A stretch of DNA of 64,000 nucleotides from Acuticoccus sp039034015 (GCA_039034015.1 JBCCBM010000002.1:186001-250000); one strand, 5' to 3'; positions 8,654-16,578 are shown, counted from the stretch's first letter. Notes: generated by a model not told the origin, from the sequence alone. Numbers and translations: made by a program.

Positions 8654-9261
8654 CGACCCTTGTGGCCGGTTGGCTCGTCTTTTTGGTGGCGGCGGCAACG
8701 CCTGGCCCCTCGACCCTTGCCATCGCGTCCCTTGCGGTGAGTGAGGGGCGCGGCCGGGCGCTGCGCTTTGTGGCAGGCGTCGTGGTGGGCTCGCAGGTGT
8801 GGGGGCTTTTGGCCGTGCTCGGCTTTGCAGCGGCCATGGAGGCCTACGCCTCGCTCGCCGTCGCGCTCAAGCTTTTGGGCGCGGCCTATCTTGCGCTTTT
8901 GGCGGTGAAGGCGCTGCGCCGATCGGGCAAGGATGCCGCCATTGCCGCCCGCGCGGGGGCCATTGAGCGGCCGTTTTTGGCAGCGCTCGCGCTTCATTTG
9001 TCGAACCCCAAGGCGGTGTTCAGCTGGCTTGCGGTGGTGGTGGTGGGCGTGCCCGGCGGCGACCTTTCGCACGCTGTGCCGTTTTTGCTCGGGTGCCTCG
9101 TCCTCGCCATCCTCATCAACGGCGGCTATGCGCTCGTCTTCTCCAACCCCGCCGTTCAGGCCGGTTATCGCGCCGCGCGGCGGGGGATTGAGCGCGCGGT
9201 GGCCGCCATCTTCGGCGCGTTTGCCGCCGCTCTTGCGCTGAGCGCGGTGCGCCAAACATGA
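8650..9261 (+). CDS. LysE/RhtB family amino-acid exporter
   Basis: 203 aa, GTG start overlapping the ffh stop by 4 bp. About six hydrophobic segments, with the LysE-family N-terminal signature AAATPGPSTLAIAS and the central LHLSNPKAVFSWLAVV. Members export amino acids or small derivatives (lysine, homoserine, threonine, leucine) from the cytoplasm; the substrate here cannot be told. Its stop overlaps the start of the double-GNAT gene (ATGA). The two acetyltransferase genes that follow suggest, without proof, a role in exporting or detoxifying an amine-containing compound. Confidence 0.9.
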   Translation: MTTLVAGWLVFLVAAATPGPSTLAIASLAVSEGRGRALRFVAGVVVGSQVWGLLAVLGFAAAMEAYASLAVALKLLGAAYLALLAVKALRRSGKDAAIAARAGAIERPFLAALALHLSNPKAVFSWLAVVVVGVPGGDLSHAVPFLLGCLVLAILINGGYALVFSNPAVQAGYRAARRGIERAVAAIFGAFAAALALSAVRQT

Positions 9262-10370
9262 CGGCCGTCCTCACTGCAGAGCGGGTTCCGGCGGGCCGCG
9301 CGGGGGTGGAGGCCAAGCTTGCCGGCGTCCTCATGCCCCGCGAGATCGTGACCGAGCGGCTCATTTTGCGCCCGTTCGACCGGTCGGATTGGGACGGGTT
9401 TGCCGCACTCTTCGGTGACCCTGTTGCAACGCGCTTCATCGGCGGCCCCACGGACGCGGCCGGCGCGCTGGAGCGGATGGAGCGCTTTTCGGGCGGCTGG
9501 CGGCTTTATGGCGGCGGCCCCTACACGGTGCTCTCGCGAGACGGCGCGTTCCTGGGCTACGCGGGCCTCTGGTTCCCCAACGACTGGCCGGAGGTCGAGA
9601 TCGGCTACGGCCTCCTCCCCGCCGCCCAGGGCAAGGGGTTTGCGCGCGAGGCGGTGCGCGCCATCCGCGCAGAGGCGGAGGCGGCGGGCGTCCCGAGCCT
9701 TGTGAGCTACATTGCGCCTGAGAACACAGCCTCCCAGCGTGTGGCCTCTGCCGCCGGCGCGGTGCGCGAGGGCACGCATCTGTTCTCCACCGGCGAGAGC
9801 GCTGAGGTCTGGCGGTACGCCAGCCGGCCCGCCGCGCCCTGCGGCGAGGATGTGGTGATCGACGCGCGCAAGATGCCGCTCCGGATTGCCACCAAACGGT
9901 TGCAACTGGCGCCCTGGCGGCCCGACCATTTTGATGCCGTGCACGCCCTCTTTTCCGACGAAGAGACCATGCACTTCATCGGCGGCGTGCAGTCGCTCTA
10001 CCGGTCGAGCCGCATTTTCTCCACCTATGCCGGCGCCTGGCATTTGTCGGGCTATGGCATGTACGCGGTGGAGCATGAGGGCGCGTTCTGCGGGATGATC
10101 GGGCTCTATAAGCCTGGCGATTGGCCCGACATGGAGATCGCCTACACCCTCGCAAAAGCAGCGCGCGGAAAAGGGTTTGCGACGGAGGCGGTGGCGGCCG
10201 TGCGCAACGTTGCCCATGCCCAAGGGATGGCGCGGCTGGTGAGCTATGTTCACCCGGACAATCACCGCTCCGCCGCCGTCGCCCGCCGTGTGGGCGCGAC
10301 CATCGAGGGGCGGATCACGATCCATTGCGGCCCGGTCGACGTCTTCGTGCACAAGGCGCCCGCACCGTGA
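9258..10370 (+). CDS. Double-GNAT acetyltransferase (two fused RimJ/RimL-like domains)
   Basis: 370 aa built from two homologous GNAT domains in tandem. Domain 1 spans ~residues 30-190 (TERLILRPFDRSDWDGF ... acetyl-CoA loop AAQGKGFAREAVRA). Domain 2 spans ~205-370 (TKRLQLAPWRPDHFDAV ... ARGKGFATEAVAAV). Both carry the R/Q-x-x-G-x-G/A-type acetyl-CoA loop, so both could be active. GNATs of this branch acetylate N-terminal or small-molecule amines. It overlaps LysE upstream (ATGA) and the third GNAT gene downstream (GTGA). The domain duplication plus the adjacent third copy indicates local expansion by duplication. Confidence 0.9.
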   Translation: MTAVLTAERVPAGRAGVEAKLAGVLMPREIVTERLILRPFDRSDWDGFAALFGDPVATRFIGGPTDAAGALERMERFSGGWRLYGGGPYTVLSRDGAFLGYAGLWFPNDWPEVEIGYGLLPAAQGKGFAREAVRAIRAEAEAAGVPSLVSYIAPENTASQRVASAAGAVREGTHLFSTGESAEVWRYASRPAAPCGEDVVIDARKMPLRIATKRLQLAPWRPDHFDAVHALFSDEETMHFIGGVQSLYRSSRIFSTYAGAWHLSGYGMYAVEHEGAFCGMIGLYKPGDWPDMEIAYTLAKAARGKGFATEAVAAVRNVAHAQGMARLVSYVHPDNHRSAAVARRVGATIEGRITIHCGPVDVFVHKAPAP

Positions 10371-10900
10371 GCGCGTTCGCCATGCCCGCCGACCTTGCAA
10401 CGCCCCGCCTCACCCTGCGCCAATGGCAAGATGGCGACTTTGCACCCATGGCCGCCCACAACGCGGACCCTGAGACCATGCGCTTTTCGGGCGGCGTCCT
10501 CACCCGCCACGAGGCATGGAAGGAGTTTGCGGCCCTCTTTGGCCACTGGCACCTGCGCGGCTTCGGCTTTTACGCCGTTGACGATGGGACGGGCCTGGTG
10601 GGCGGCGTCGGCCTTTATTTCCCCGACGGTTGGCCCGAGATCGAGCTTGGCTGGGACCTTGTGACCACCGCGCGCGGCAAAGGGTACGCCACCGAGGCCG
10701 CGAAGGCCGTGCGGAAAGCTGCGGCCGCACGGGGCCTCTCGCGCCTTGTGAGTTTTGTCCACCCAGAGAATGCGCCCTCCATCCGCGTTGCGAACCGCCT
10801 TGATGCCCGCCAGGAGGGGACGGTTTGCCTCCTTGGCGACAAGACCCATCTCCGTTTCGTCCACCCCATGGCAGGTGCGGCGGGGAGCGGCGGGGCCTAA
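10367..10900 (+). CDS. GNAT family N-acetyltransferase
   Basis: 177 aa from GTG 10367, which overlaps the preceding stop; ATG 10382 is an alternative start giving 172 aa. It shows the RimJ/RimL-like N-terminus ATPRLTLRQWQDGDF and the acetyl-CoA loop ARGKGYATEAAKAVR. It aligns along its whole length with either half of the upstream double GNAT (PDGWPEIELGWDL against NDWPEVEIGYGL and GDWPDMEIAYTL). It is therefore a third copy of the same domain in one operon. The substrate is unknown. Confidence 0.9.
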   Translation: MSAFAMPADLATPRLTLRQWQDGDFAPMAAHNADPETMRFSGGVLTRHEAWKEFAALFGHWHLRGFGFYAVDDGTGLVGGVGLYFPDGWPEIELGWDLVTTARGKGYATEAAKAVRKAAAARGLSRLVSFVHPENAPSIRVANRLDARQEGTVCLLGDKTHLRFVHPMAGAAGSGGA

Positions 10901-10942
10901 CCCTTTCAAACCACAAACGAAGCTCAAAGAGAGACCGAACGA

Positions 10943-11305
10943 ATGCCAACCAAAATTCGCCTTGCCCGCGGCGGCTCGAAGAAGCGCCCCTACTACCGCA
11001 TTGTGGTGGCCGACGTGCGCGCCCCCCGCGATGGCCGCTTCATCGAGAAGGTGGGCACCTATAATCCGATGCTCGCCAAGGACCATCCCGAGCGCGTGAC
11101 GCTGGTGGAAGAGCGCGTGCGCCATTGGCTGGGTCAAGGCGCGCAGCCGACCGACCGTGTGCTGCGCTTCCTGGACCAGGCTGGCATCCAATCGCGCCCC
11201 GCCCGCAGCAACCCGAAGAAGGCCGAGCCCGGCAAGAAGGCGCAGGAGCGCGCGGAAGAGAAAGCCGCCAAGGCCGCTGAGGCGTCCGAGGGCGCGGAGG
11301 CGTAA
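10943..11305 (+). CDS. rpsP: 30S ribosomal protein S16
   Basis: 120 aa. A small-subunit ribosomal protein that helps 16S rRNA folding in the body of the subunit. The family signature MPTKIRLARGGSKKRPYYRIVVAD begins the protein (first residues MPTKIRLARGG, then KRPYYRIVVADVRAPRDG), followed by GTYNPM and VRHWLGQGAQPTDRVL. After ~85 conserved residues there is a Lys/Ala/Glu-rich tail, longer than in E. coli and typical of alphaproteobacteria. It sits 42 bp after the GNAT gene, with AAAGAGAG upstream, and leads into rimM and trmD. Confidence 0.98.
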   Translation: MPTKIRLARGGSKKRPYYRIVVADVRAPRDGRFIEKVGTYNPMLAKDHPERVTLVEERVRHWLGQGAQPTDRVLRFLDQAGIQSRPARSNPKKAEPGKKAQERAEEKAAKAAEASEGAEA

Positions 11306-11330
11306 CGCCCTGCGCCGGGATCGACCCATC

Positions 11331-11816
11331 GTGATGGCGCAAATTGGCGCGCCCCACGGGGTGCGCGGCGCCGTCAAGCTGACAGCCTTCACCGAGGCGC
11401 CGCTGGACCTGCGGCGCTATAACCCTTTTTCGCTGCCCGATGGGCGCACGGTTCGCCTCCTCAAGGTGGAGGCCATCGGCAAGGGGTTTGTGGCGCGGAT
11501 CGAGGGTGTTGACGATCGCGATGCGGCCGGCACGCTCACCAATCAGACGCTAAGCGTGCCGCGCGCCCGTCTGCCCCGCCCCGATGAGGACGAGTTTTAC
11601 CATGTCGACCTCATCGGTCTCACTGCGCTCTGGCCCGATGGCCGCCCGGCGGGCACCGTGCGCGCGGTCCACGATTTTGGCGCCGGCGAACTCCTTGAAA
11701 TTGCGGGCGACACCGCGCTGATGGTGCCCTTTACACGCGCTGCTGTGCCGACCATCGACTTTGACGCCGGCACGCTCACCATCGACCCGCCGGAGACCGT
11801 CGCGGGGGAGGAATGA
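11331..11816 (+). CDS. rimM: 16S rRNA processing protein RimM
   Basis: About 161 aa from GTG 11331 (or 160 from ATG 11334). Assists maturation of the 30S head and binds S19. The N-terminal RimM domain (IGAPHGVRGAVKLTAFTEAP) and C-terminal PRC-barrel (DEFYHVDLIGLTALWPDGRP, then VHDFGAGELLEI) are intact. The start is doubtful: the family's first strand (PIVxxxIG) is encoded from 11325, before any ATG/GTG. An in-frame CTG at 11310 has GGAGG 9 nt upstream and would keep that strand (about 168 aa). The 3' end overlaps trmD (ATGA). Confidence 0.93.
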   Translation: MMAQIGAPHGVRGAVKLTAFTEAPLDLRRYNPFSLPDGRTVRLLKVEAIGKGFVARIEGVDDRDAAGTLTNQTLSVPRARLPRPDEDEFYHVDLIGLTALWPDGRPAGTVRAVHDFGAGELLEIAGDTALMVPFTRAAVPTIDFDAGTLTIDPPETVAGEE

Positions 11817-12505
11817 GCTTTCGCGCCACCGTCCTCACCCTTTACCCAGAGATGTTTCCGGGGCCCTTGGGGGCCGCGCTCTCCGGCAAGGCGCTGGCGT
11901 CGGGCCTTTGGGCGCTGGACGCGGTGGGCATCCGCGACTTTGCCACCGACAAGCACCGCACCGTCGATGGCCCGCCCGCTGGCGGCGGCCCCGGCATGGT
12001 CATGCGGCCCGACATTCTCGCCCGCGCCATCGATGCGTGCCCGGGCCCGCGCATCCTCCTCAGCGCGCGGGGGCGGCCGTTTTCCCAAGCGATGGCGGAG
12101 GAGTTTGCGGCCGGCGGCGCGCTCACGCTGGTGTGCGGACGCGTTGAGGGGGTGGATGAGCGCGTGATTGAGGCGCGGGGCCTTGTCGAAATTGCGGTGG
12201 GCGATGCGGTGTTGTCGGGCGGGGAGGTGGCGGCGATGGTGGTGCTTGATGCCATCGTGCGGCTGTTGCCGGGCGTGATGGGGAACGCGGCCTCGGCGGA
12301 GGAGGAGAGCTTTTCTGACGGGCTCTTGGAGCATCCGCAGTACACAAAACCCAACACGTTTGAGGGGCGGGACATTCCGCCGGTGCTCCTGTCGGGCGAC
12401 CATCAAAAGGTGGCGGCGTGGCGGCAGGCGGCGCGCGAGCGTTTGACGGCCGGGCGCCGGCCCGACCTTTGGGCGAGCCGCGAAAGGGTTGTGCGGGACG
12501 TTTGA
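11813..12505 (+). CDS. trmD: tRNA (guanine37-N1)-methyltransferase
   Basis: 230 aa, ATG overlapping the rimM stop. Methylates G37 next to the anticodon of tRNAs with G36, using S-adenosylmethionine; this prevents +1 frameshifting. The trefoil-knot SAM site is visible as VLSGGEVAAMVVLDAIVRL with LPGVMGN, and the substrate loop as YTKPNTFEGRDIPPVLLSGDH, together with DGPPAGGGPGMVM near the N-terminus. Length is normal. rplS, which usually follows trmD in alphaproteobacteria, is not here; Hsp20 follows instead. Confidence 0.98.
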   Translation: MSFRATVLTLYPEMFPGPLGAALSGKALASGLWALDAVGIRDFATDKHRTVDGPPAGGGPGMVMRPDILARAIDACPGPRILLSARGRPFSQAMAEEFAAGGALTLVCGRVEGVDERVIEARGLVEIAVGDAVLSGGEVAAMVVLDAIVRLLPGVMGNAASAEEESFSDGLLEHPQYTKPNTFEGRDIPPVLLSGDHQKVAAWRQAARERLTAGRRPDLWASRERVVRDV

Positions 12506-12524
12506 CCCCCCAATATTGCGGGGG

Positions 12525-12547
12525 CGCGGGGTGCTTCGGGCCCCGCG
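12525..12547 (+). terminator. GC-rich hairpin after trmD
   Basis: A 7-bp stem, CGCGGGG with CCCCGCG, and a 9-nt loop lie 20 bp after the trmD stop, between it and the Hsp20 gene. There is no clean T-run (only TTC follows), so it may be an attenuator or a structure-only terminator rather than a full intrinsic terminator. Confidence 0.45.
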
Positions 12548-12577
12548 TTCGGTCGCTCAGTGAAGGATCGGACCACA

Positions 12578-13012
12578 ATGAGCCGTATGACGACGCTGTC
12601 GAGCCCGCTGTTGCTCGGCTTTGAAGAGATTGAGCGCGTGCTCGACCGGGTGACGAAATCCGGCAGTGACGGCTACCCGCCTTACAACATTGAGCGCGTT
12701 TCGGACGCGTCGGGTGATCGCCTGCGCATCACGCTGGCCGTCGCTGGGTTCTCCCGTGGGCAGCTTTCGGTGACGGTGGAAGACAACCAGCTCATGATCC
12801 GCGGCGCGCAAGATCCGCAGGCGGACGAAGGGCGGCATTTTTTGCACCGCGGCATCGCCGCACGGCAATTTCAGCGCGCCTTTGTGCTGGCGGAGGGGAT
12901 TGAGATCCTGTCTGCGGCGCTCTCCGATGGCCTGTTGGCGATTGATCTGGTTCGGCCGGAGCCGGAGCGCACCGTGCGCACCATCGAAATCTCCAGCGAT
13001 CCTGGCGCCTGA
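12578..13012 (+). CDS. Hsp20 / alpha-crystallin small heat-shock protein
   Basis: 144 aa from ATG 12578 with AAGGATCGG upstream. An ATP-independent chaperone that holds unfolding proteins. The alpha-crystallin domain covers ~residues 35-130: YPPYNIER, then LRITLAVAGFSRGQLSVTV, then LHRGIAARQFQRAFVLAEGI and ALSDGLLAIDLVRPEPE. The C-terminal tail carries a TIEI motif resembling the IxI oligomer contact. This is the short IbpA/HspH class usual in alphaproteobacteria. The DUF1150 gene lies 143 bp downstream, a common alphaproteobacterial pairing. Confidence 0.95.
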   Translation: MSRMTTLSSPLLLGFEEIERVLDRVTKSGSDGYPPYNIERVSDASGDRLRITLAVAGFSRGQLSVTVEDNQLMIRGAQDPQADEGRHFLHRGIAARQFQRAFVLAEGIEILSAALSDGLLAIDLVRPEPERTVRTIEISSDPGA

Positions 13013-13155
13013 GGGCGGCCTTCTGCGCAAGGTCGGCTTGTGGCCAGCTTCGATGGCCGTTTGCAAGGCAACGACCAGCGACAGCACCTTATAATTGTTT
13101 GGTCCGGCGGGGGTGATGGGCCTTCGCGCGGGCGCTTGTGAAGGAGTTTTGAGTG

Positions 13156-13428
13156 ATGGGCATGAGTGGAGAGGATGCGGTGCGGCCGTTGGCCGTCATC
13201 AGTGCGGATCAACTCGCGATCCTGGGCGAGGGCCACGTGGCCTACGTGCGCGAGATGCGCTCGGAGGAGGTGAACTCCGTGTTCCCCAACGCGCCGGAGA
13301 TGGCGCCTGGGCAAATCATTTGGGCGCTTTTATCGGCGGCAGGCACACCCATTGTGCTGGCCGACACGCCCCACGCGGTGATTGCCAATGCGATGGAGCA
13401 CAACCTCGTCACCGTCAGCGTTCACTAA
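13156..13428 (+). CDS. DUF1150 family protein
   Basis: 90 aa. AAGGAG lies 9 nt before ATG 13156; a GTG at 13153 would add one residue. Motifs VRPLAVISADQLAILG, GHVAYVREM and the C-terminal TPIVLADTPHAVIANAMEHN match the DUF1150 family. That family is found almost only in alphaproteobacteria and typically next to small heat-shock protein genes, as here. Function unknown; the conserved pairing suggests a stress or protein-quality role. Confidence 0.9.
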   Translation: MGMSGEDAVRPLAVISADQLAILGEGHVAYVREMRSEEVNSVFPNAPEMAPGQIIWALLSAAGTPIVLADTPHAVIANAMEHNLVTVSVH

Positions 13429-13446
13429 GCGCTGAACTGAGAGCGC

Positions 13447-13971
13447 CTAGTAGTCGAACGGCTTTGTGTCGGAGCCCAGCGGCTTGGGCGTTGCGGTGCG
13501 ATAATTCCAGAAGAACGCCGTGCAGATGATCGCGATTGCCGTCATCGCGAGGGAAACGAACGTGTCGGCAACGGCGAGCGGCGGGACGGCGAGGACGGTG
13601 GCGTTGGCCACAATCTCGACCACCGCCACAACGGCAAGGGCAAACGTTCCGAGCACCCGCCAGCCAACGCGCCCGCGGTGGGTGATGAGGCCCAAAAGGC
13701 CAGCTGCGACATAAAGGCCGGTGAGCGCGGCCGCCACCGCCATGGAGGCGCCCGGCACCACGAGCGCTGGGTCAATCGCGCAGGTGGCGGCAAGGCAGAG
13801 CCCGCGAATTCCGAGGAAAATGAACAGGATCGAGGATAGGCCAACGTCAAACGCGCGGCTTCTCGTGAGCGGCCGACCGCGGCGCGACAGCGCAAAGGCG
13901 GCCACAAGCGCGGTCGCCACGGCAAACACCGTGCATTCGATGGGGGCAAGGAACGCCAAGGCGCCTTCCAT
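13447..13971 (-). CDS. Hypothetical integral membrane protein
   Basis: 174 aa from ATG 13971, with GGAGA upstream. A longer upstream reading frame is Arg-rich and not protein-like. About five hydrophobic segments are seen: LAFLAPIECTVFAVATALVA, a segment around SSILFIFLGIRGLCLA, one around AAALTGLYVAAGLLGLI, one around ALAVVAVVEIVANATVL, and one around SLAMTAIAIICTAFFW. There are no charged catalytic motifs and I do not recognise a family. It is divergent from the betaine-type binding protein gene; the 166 bp between them should hold both promoters. Confidence 0.7.
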   Translation of the reverse strand: MEGALAFLAPIECTVFAVATALVAAFALSRRGRPLTRSRAFDVGLSSILFIFLGIRGLCLAATCAIDPALVVPGASMAVAAALTGLYVAAGLLGLITHRGRVGWRVLGTFALAVVAVVEIVANATVLAVPPLAVADTFVSLAMTAIAIICTAFFWNYRTATPKPLGSDTKPFDY

Positions 13972-14137
13972 GGGGGGTCTCCGGCAGCGTGCCGCCCGCC
14001 GTGGCGCACAATCGCCCCTTTGTCCAGCGCGCTGGCGTCCCGTGCGGCATGTGGCCGTGGCATCGTGTGATTTGCGCAATGGGAAAAGGGTTGGCTAAGA
14101 TCGGTGAGAACAACGTTCCAGACCGGATATTCCCGAC

Positions 14138-15148
14138 ATGTTCCATCGCAATGGCGCCCTCCTGGTGGGGGCGGGGCTTTTGGCAATGGTGGCAGCGCCG
14201 GGCTCGGCCCACGCGGCTTGCCCCATCGACAGGACAATCATGTTCGGCGGCCTCGACTATGGGTCGGCCGCCTTCCACACCGCGCTCGCACGCACCATTT
14301 TGGAGGAGGGGTATGGCTGTGAGACCGACGCCATCCCCGGTGCAACGCTCGTGCTCAACCAGGGGCTCGCGCGGGGCGACATCGACCTTTTGATGGAGGT
14401 GTGGACCGGCAACACCGCCCAATCGTTCTTGGATGCGGAGGCCGCGGGCGATGTGACGCGCCTTGGCGCCACCTTCCCCGATGCGGTGGAGGGCTGGTTC
14501 GTCCCCCGTTATCTCGTCGAGGGCGAGGATGCCCCGGCCAAGGGTCTCACCTCGGTGGACCAGCTGGCCGACTTTAAAGAGCTTTTCACGGACCCTGAGG
14601 AGCCGGACAAAGGCCGGTTTTACAACTGCGTCATCGGCTGGGTGTGTGAGGGGGTGAACTCCAAAAAGCTGATGGCCTATGGGCTTGACGATCATTTTAC
14701 GAACGTGCGCGCGGGGTCGGGCGCAGCGCTCGAGGCGGCGGTCGAGACCGCTTATATCCGCGAGCGGCCGGTCCTTTTTTACCACTGGGCGCCCACGTGG
14801 CTGATCGGCAAATATGATTTTGTCATGCTGGACGAGCCGCCCTTTGACCAGGCCACCTGGGACGCGATGAACGCGGCGGACGAGCCGGAGGCGGCCACGG
14901 CCTACCCGTCGACGCGGGTGGTGATTGGCGCAAACGTTGAGTTCACCGAAGGCTCGGACGCGCTGACGGCGTTTTTGACGGCCTACTCGACCACCAGCGC
15001 GCAAACGTCTGAGGCGCTCGCCTTTATGCGGGAGGAGGATGCGTCCGCCGAGGAGGCGGCCCAAGAGTTCCTTCGCAACAATGAGGACGTTTGGCTGCCC
15101 TGGGTACCCGCGGAGGTTGCAGAAAAGGTTAAGTCCGCCATCAACTAA
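14138..15148 (+). CDS. Glycine betaine/choline-type ABC substrate-binding protein 1
   Basis: 336 aa. Periplasmic binding protein of the ProX/OpuAC class: signal peptide to about residue 26 (AAPGSAHAA), then IMFGGLDYGSAAFHTALART, a GDIDLLMEVWTGN stretch and FYHWAPTWLIGKYDF, which carry aromatic residues of the type that bind quaternary ammonium ligands. It is homologous throughout to the next gene, with the shared motif PRYLVEGEDAPAKGL and the paired cysteines FYNCVIGWVCEG. It ends at a strong terminator, so this copy may be expressed apart from the transporter genes. Confidence 0.9.
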   Translation: MFHRNGALLVGAGLLAMVAAPGSAHAACPIDRTIMFGGLDYGSAAFHTALARTILEEGYGCETDAIPGATLVLNQGLARGDIDLLMEVWTGNTAQSFLDAEAAGDVTRLGATFPDAVEGWFVPRYLVEGEDAPAKGLTSVDQLADFKELFTDPEEPDKGRFYNCVIGWVCEGVNSKKLMAYGLDDHFTNVRAGSGAALEAAVETAYIRERPVLFYHWAPTWLIGKYDFVMLDEPPFDQATWDAMNAADEPEAATAYPSTRVVIGANVEFTEGSDALTAFLTAYSTTSAQTSEALAFMREEDASAEEAAQEFLRNNEDVWLPWVPAEVAEKVKSAIN

Positions 15149-15168
15149 GGTCTGTTTTCGACCAATTC

Positions 15169-15208
15169 CCGCCCGCCACTGTGTCACGCGGTGGCGGGCG
15201 GCCTTTAT
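15169..15208 (+). terminator. Intrinsic terminator after binding protein 1
   Basis: Stem CCGCCCGCCAC (15169-15179) pairs perfectly with GTGGCGGGCGG (15191-15201) around an 11-nt loop and is followed by a T-rich run (cctttatt). It is the best intrinsic terminator in the window and separates the two binding-protein genes. The rest of the 332-bp gap (15149-15480) holds the promoter-like pair listed next; I see no gene in it. Confidence 0.8.
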
Positions 15209-15338
15209 TGCGTATTCAAAGGGTTTTCTCCAGTACTGGCGCAGATTTGGAGGGCTGTTGCGGGTTGCCACAGGCGCGACGATTTGGCGGCGTACTGATG
15301 AGAATTATCGCGTGTCGGGCAAATTTGCTGCGGCCGGC

Positions 15339-15366
15339 TTTACAAGCTTCATCTGTAGGCTATACT
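15339..15366 (+). promoter_or_regulatory. Candidate sigma-70-type promoter for binding protein 2
   Basis: TTTACA (15339-15344) and TATACT (15361-15366) with a 16-bp spacer lie about 115 bp before the TTG start of the second binding protein. They follow the terminator of the first. Both hexamers are close to consensus in otherwise GC-rich DNA. Confidence 0.5.
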
Positions 15367-15480
15367 CCTATGGACAAACACTGATGCGTTCGGAGACGGG
15401 GTGACTTTGCGCCTCCTGTGCGCGCTTGCGTGTGCCTGGCACCGCACCTGCGCCCCGCCGACGGTTCTGGAGGTCTGCCT

Positions 15481-16518
15481 TTGAAAACGCTTGCCATTGC
15501 GGCAGCAGGATTTGCTGCGTCTGTTCTCGCCCTTCCCACCGCTGCCCACGCGGCCGATTGTGACGGGCTCGACCGCCCGGTGGTCTTCGCCGGTCTCGAT
15601 TGGGACAGCGTGACGTTCCACAACGCCGTTGCCGGCTTCATGCTCGAGCATGGTTATGGCTGCGAAGTGGACAGCATTCCCGGGTCCACCATCCCGCTCT
15701 TTAACGGCATGATCCGCGGTGACATCGACGTCACGATGGAAGTGTGGATCCCCAACATCAAAGACGCGTGGGACAAAGCGACCGCCGACGGTGATGTGGC
15801 CTCGGTGGGTGTCTCGTTCCCCGATGCATCCCAGGCGTGGTACGTGCCCCGCTACCTGGTGGAGGGCGAGGATGCGCCGGCGCCGGACCTCAAATCGGTC
15901 GCGGATCTGCCGAAATACGCAAGCCTTTTCCAAGATCCGGAAGATCCCGACAAAGGCCGGTTCTACAATTGCATCCTCGGTTGGGGCTGCGAGGTGATGA
16001 ACACAAAGAAGCTTATCGCCTACGGTCTTGACGAAAGCTTTAACAACTTCCGCCCCGGCACCGGCGGCGCATTGTCGTCGGCCATTGAAAGCGCGCTTTT
16101 GCGTGAGCGGCCCATCGTCTTCTACTATTGGGGGCCAACGTGGGTTCTCGGCAAAGTGGGTCCTGACCTCATCCGCCTGGAAGAGCCGGCCTACGATGAG
16201 GCAAGCTGGCAGGTCCTCGCCGATGCGGACGTGGATGAAGTGACCACCGACACGCCCGCCATGGCCTGGCCCGACACCCCGGCCGATATTGGCGTGAACA
16301 CCGAATTCCAGGAGCAAACGCCCACGCTGATGGAATTTTTCGGCAACTACGGGTTCACCGCGGCGATTGTGTCAGAATCGCTGAATTTTATGCGCGAAAA
16401 CAGCGCCTCTGCCGAAGAGGCCGCCGTGGAGTGGCTGAAGTCCAACGAAGACACCTGGACGACCTGGGTGCCTGCGGACGCGGCCGATCGCATTAAAGCC
16501 GCCCTCGCTTCGGCGTAA
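15481..16518 (+). CDS. Glycine betaine/proline-type ABC substrate-binding protein 2
   Basis: 345 aa. The start is set at TTG 15481 because GGAGG lies 7 nt upstream and the protein then opens with a clean signal peptide (LKTLAIAAAGFAAS...AAHA); the upstream in-frame GTG at 15418 gives a poor leader. ProX-like throughout: PVVFAGLDWDSVTFHN, RGDIDVTMEVWIPN, FYYWGPTWVLGK, and a cysteine pair (FYNCILGWGCEV). It is paralogous to the preceding gene and directly upstream of the permease and ATPase genes, so it is the likely main receptor of the transporter. A GC hairpin follows it. Confidence 0.92.
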   Translation: MKTLAIAAAGFAASVLALPTAAHAADCDGLDRPVVFAGLDWDSVTFHNAVAGFMLEHGYGCEVDSIPGSTIPLFNGMIRGDIDVTMEVWIPNIKDAWDKATADGDVASVGVSFPDASQAWYVPRYLVEGEDAPAPDLKSVADLPKYASLFQDPEDPDKGRFYNCILGWGCEVMNTKKLIAYGLDESFNNFRPGTGGALSSAIESALLRERPIVFYYWGPTWVLGKVGPDLIRLEEPAYDEASWQVLADADVDEVTTDTPAMAWPDTPADIGVNTEFQEQTPTLMEFFGNYGFTAAIVSESLNFMRENSASAEEAAVEWLKSNEDTWTTWVPADAADRIKAALASA

Positions 16519-16526
16519 ACCTTTGC

Positions 16527-16549
16527 GGCGGGGCCCCCGTGGCCCCGCC
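16527..16549 (+). promoter_or_regulatory. Hairpin between binding protein and permease genes
   Basis: A 9-bp perfect stem, GGCGGGGCC with GGCCCCGCC, around a 5-nt loop, without a T-run. Such hairpins between binding-protein and permease genes commonly protect the upstream message or attenuate the downstream genes, so that the periplasmic receptor is made in excess. Confidence 0.55.
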
Positions 16550-16578
16550 CTGACTTCTCGCCAAAAGGGCTTTTTCGC

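Noticed and set aside
7073..8698. 541-codon open frame opposite ffh.
   Set aside because: A shadow of GC-rich codon bias; ffh on the plus strand is unambiguous and the antisense product is His/Arg/Ala-rich without family motifs.
13847..15271. 474-codon minus-strand frame across the betaine-type binding protein.
   Set aside because: It is antisense to a gene with signal peptide and family motifs and crosses a strong terminator.
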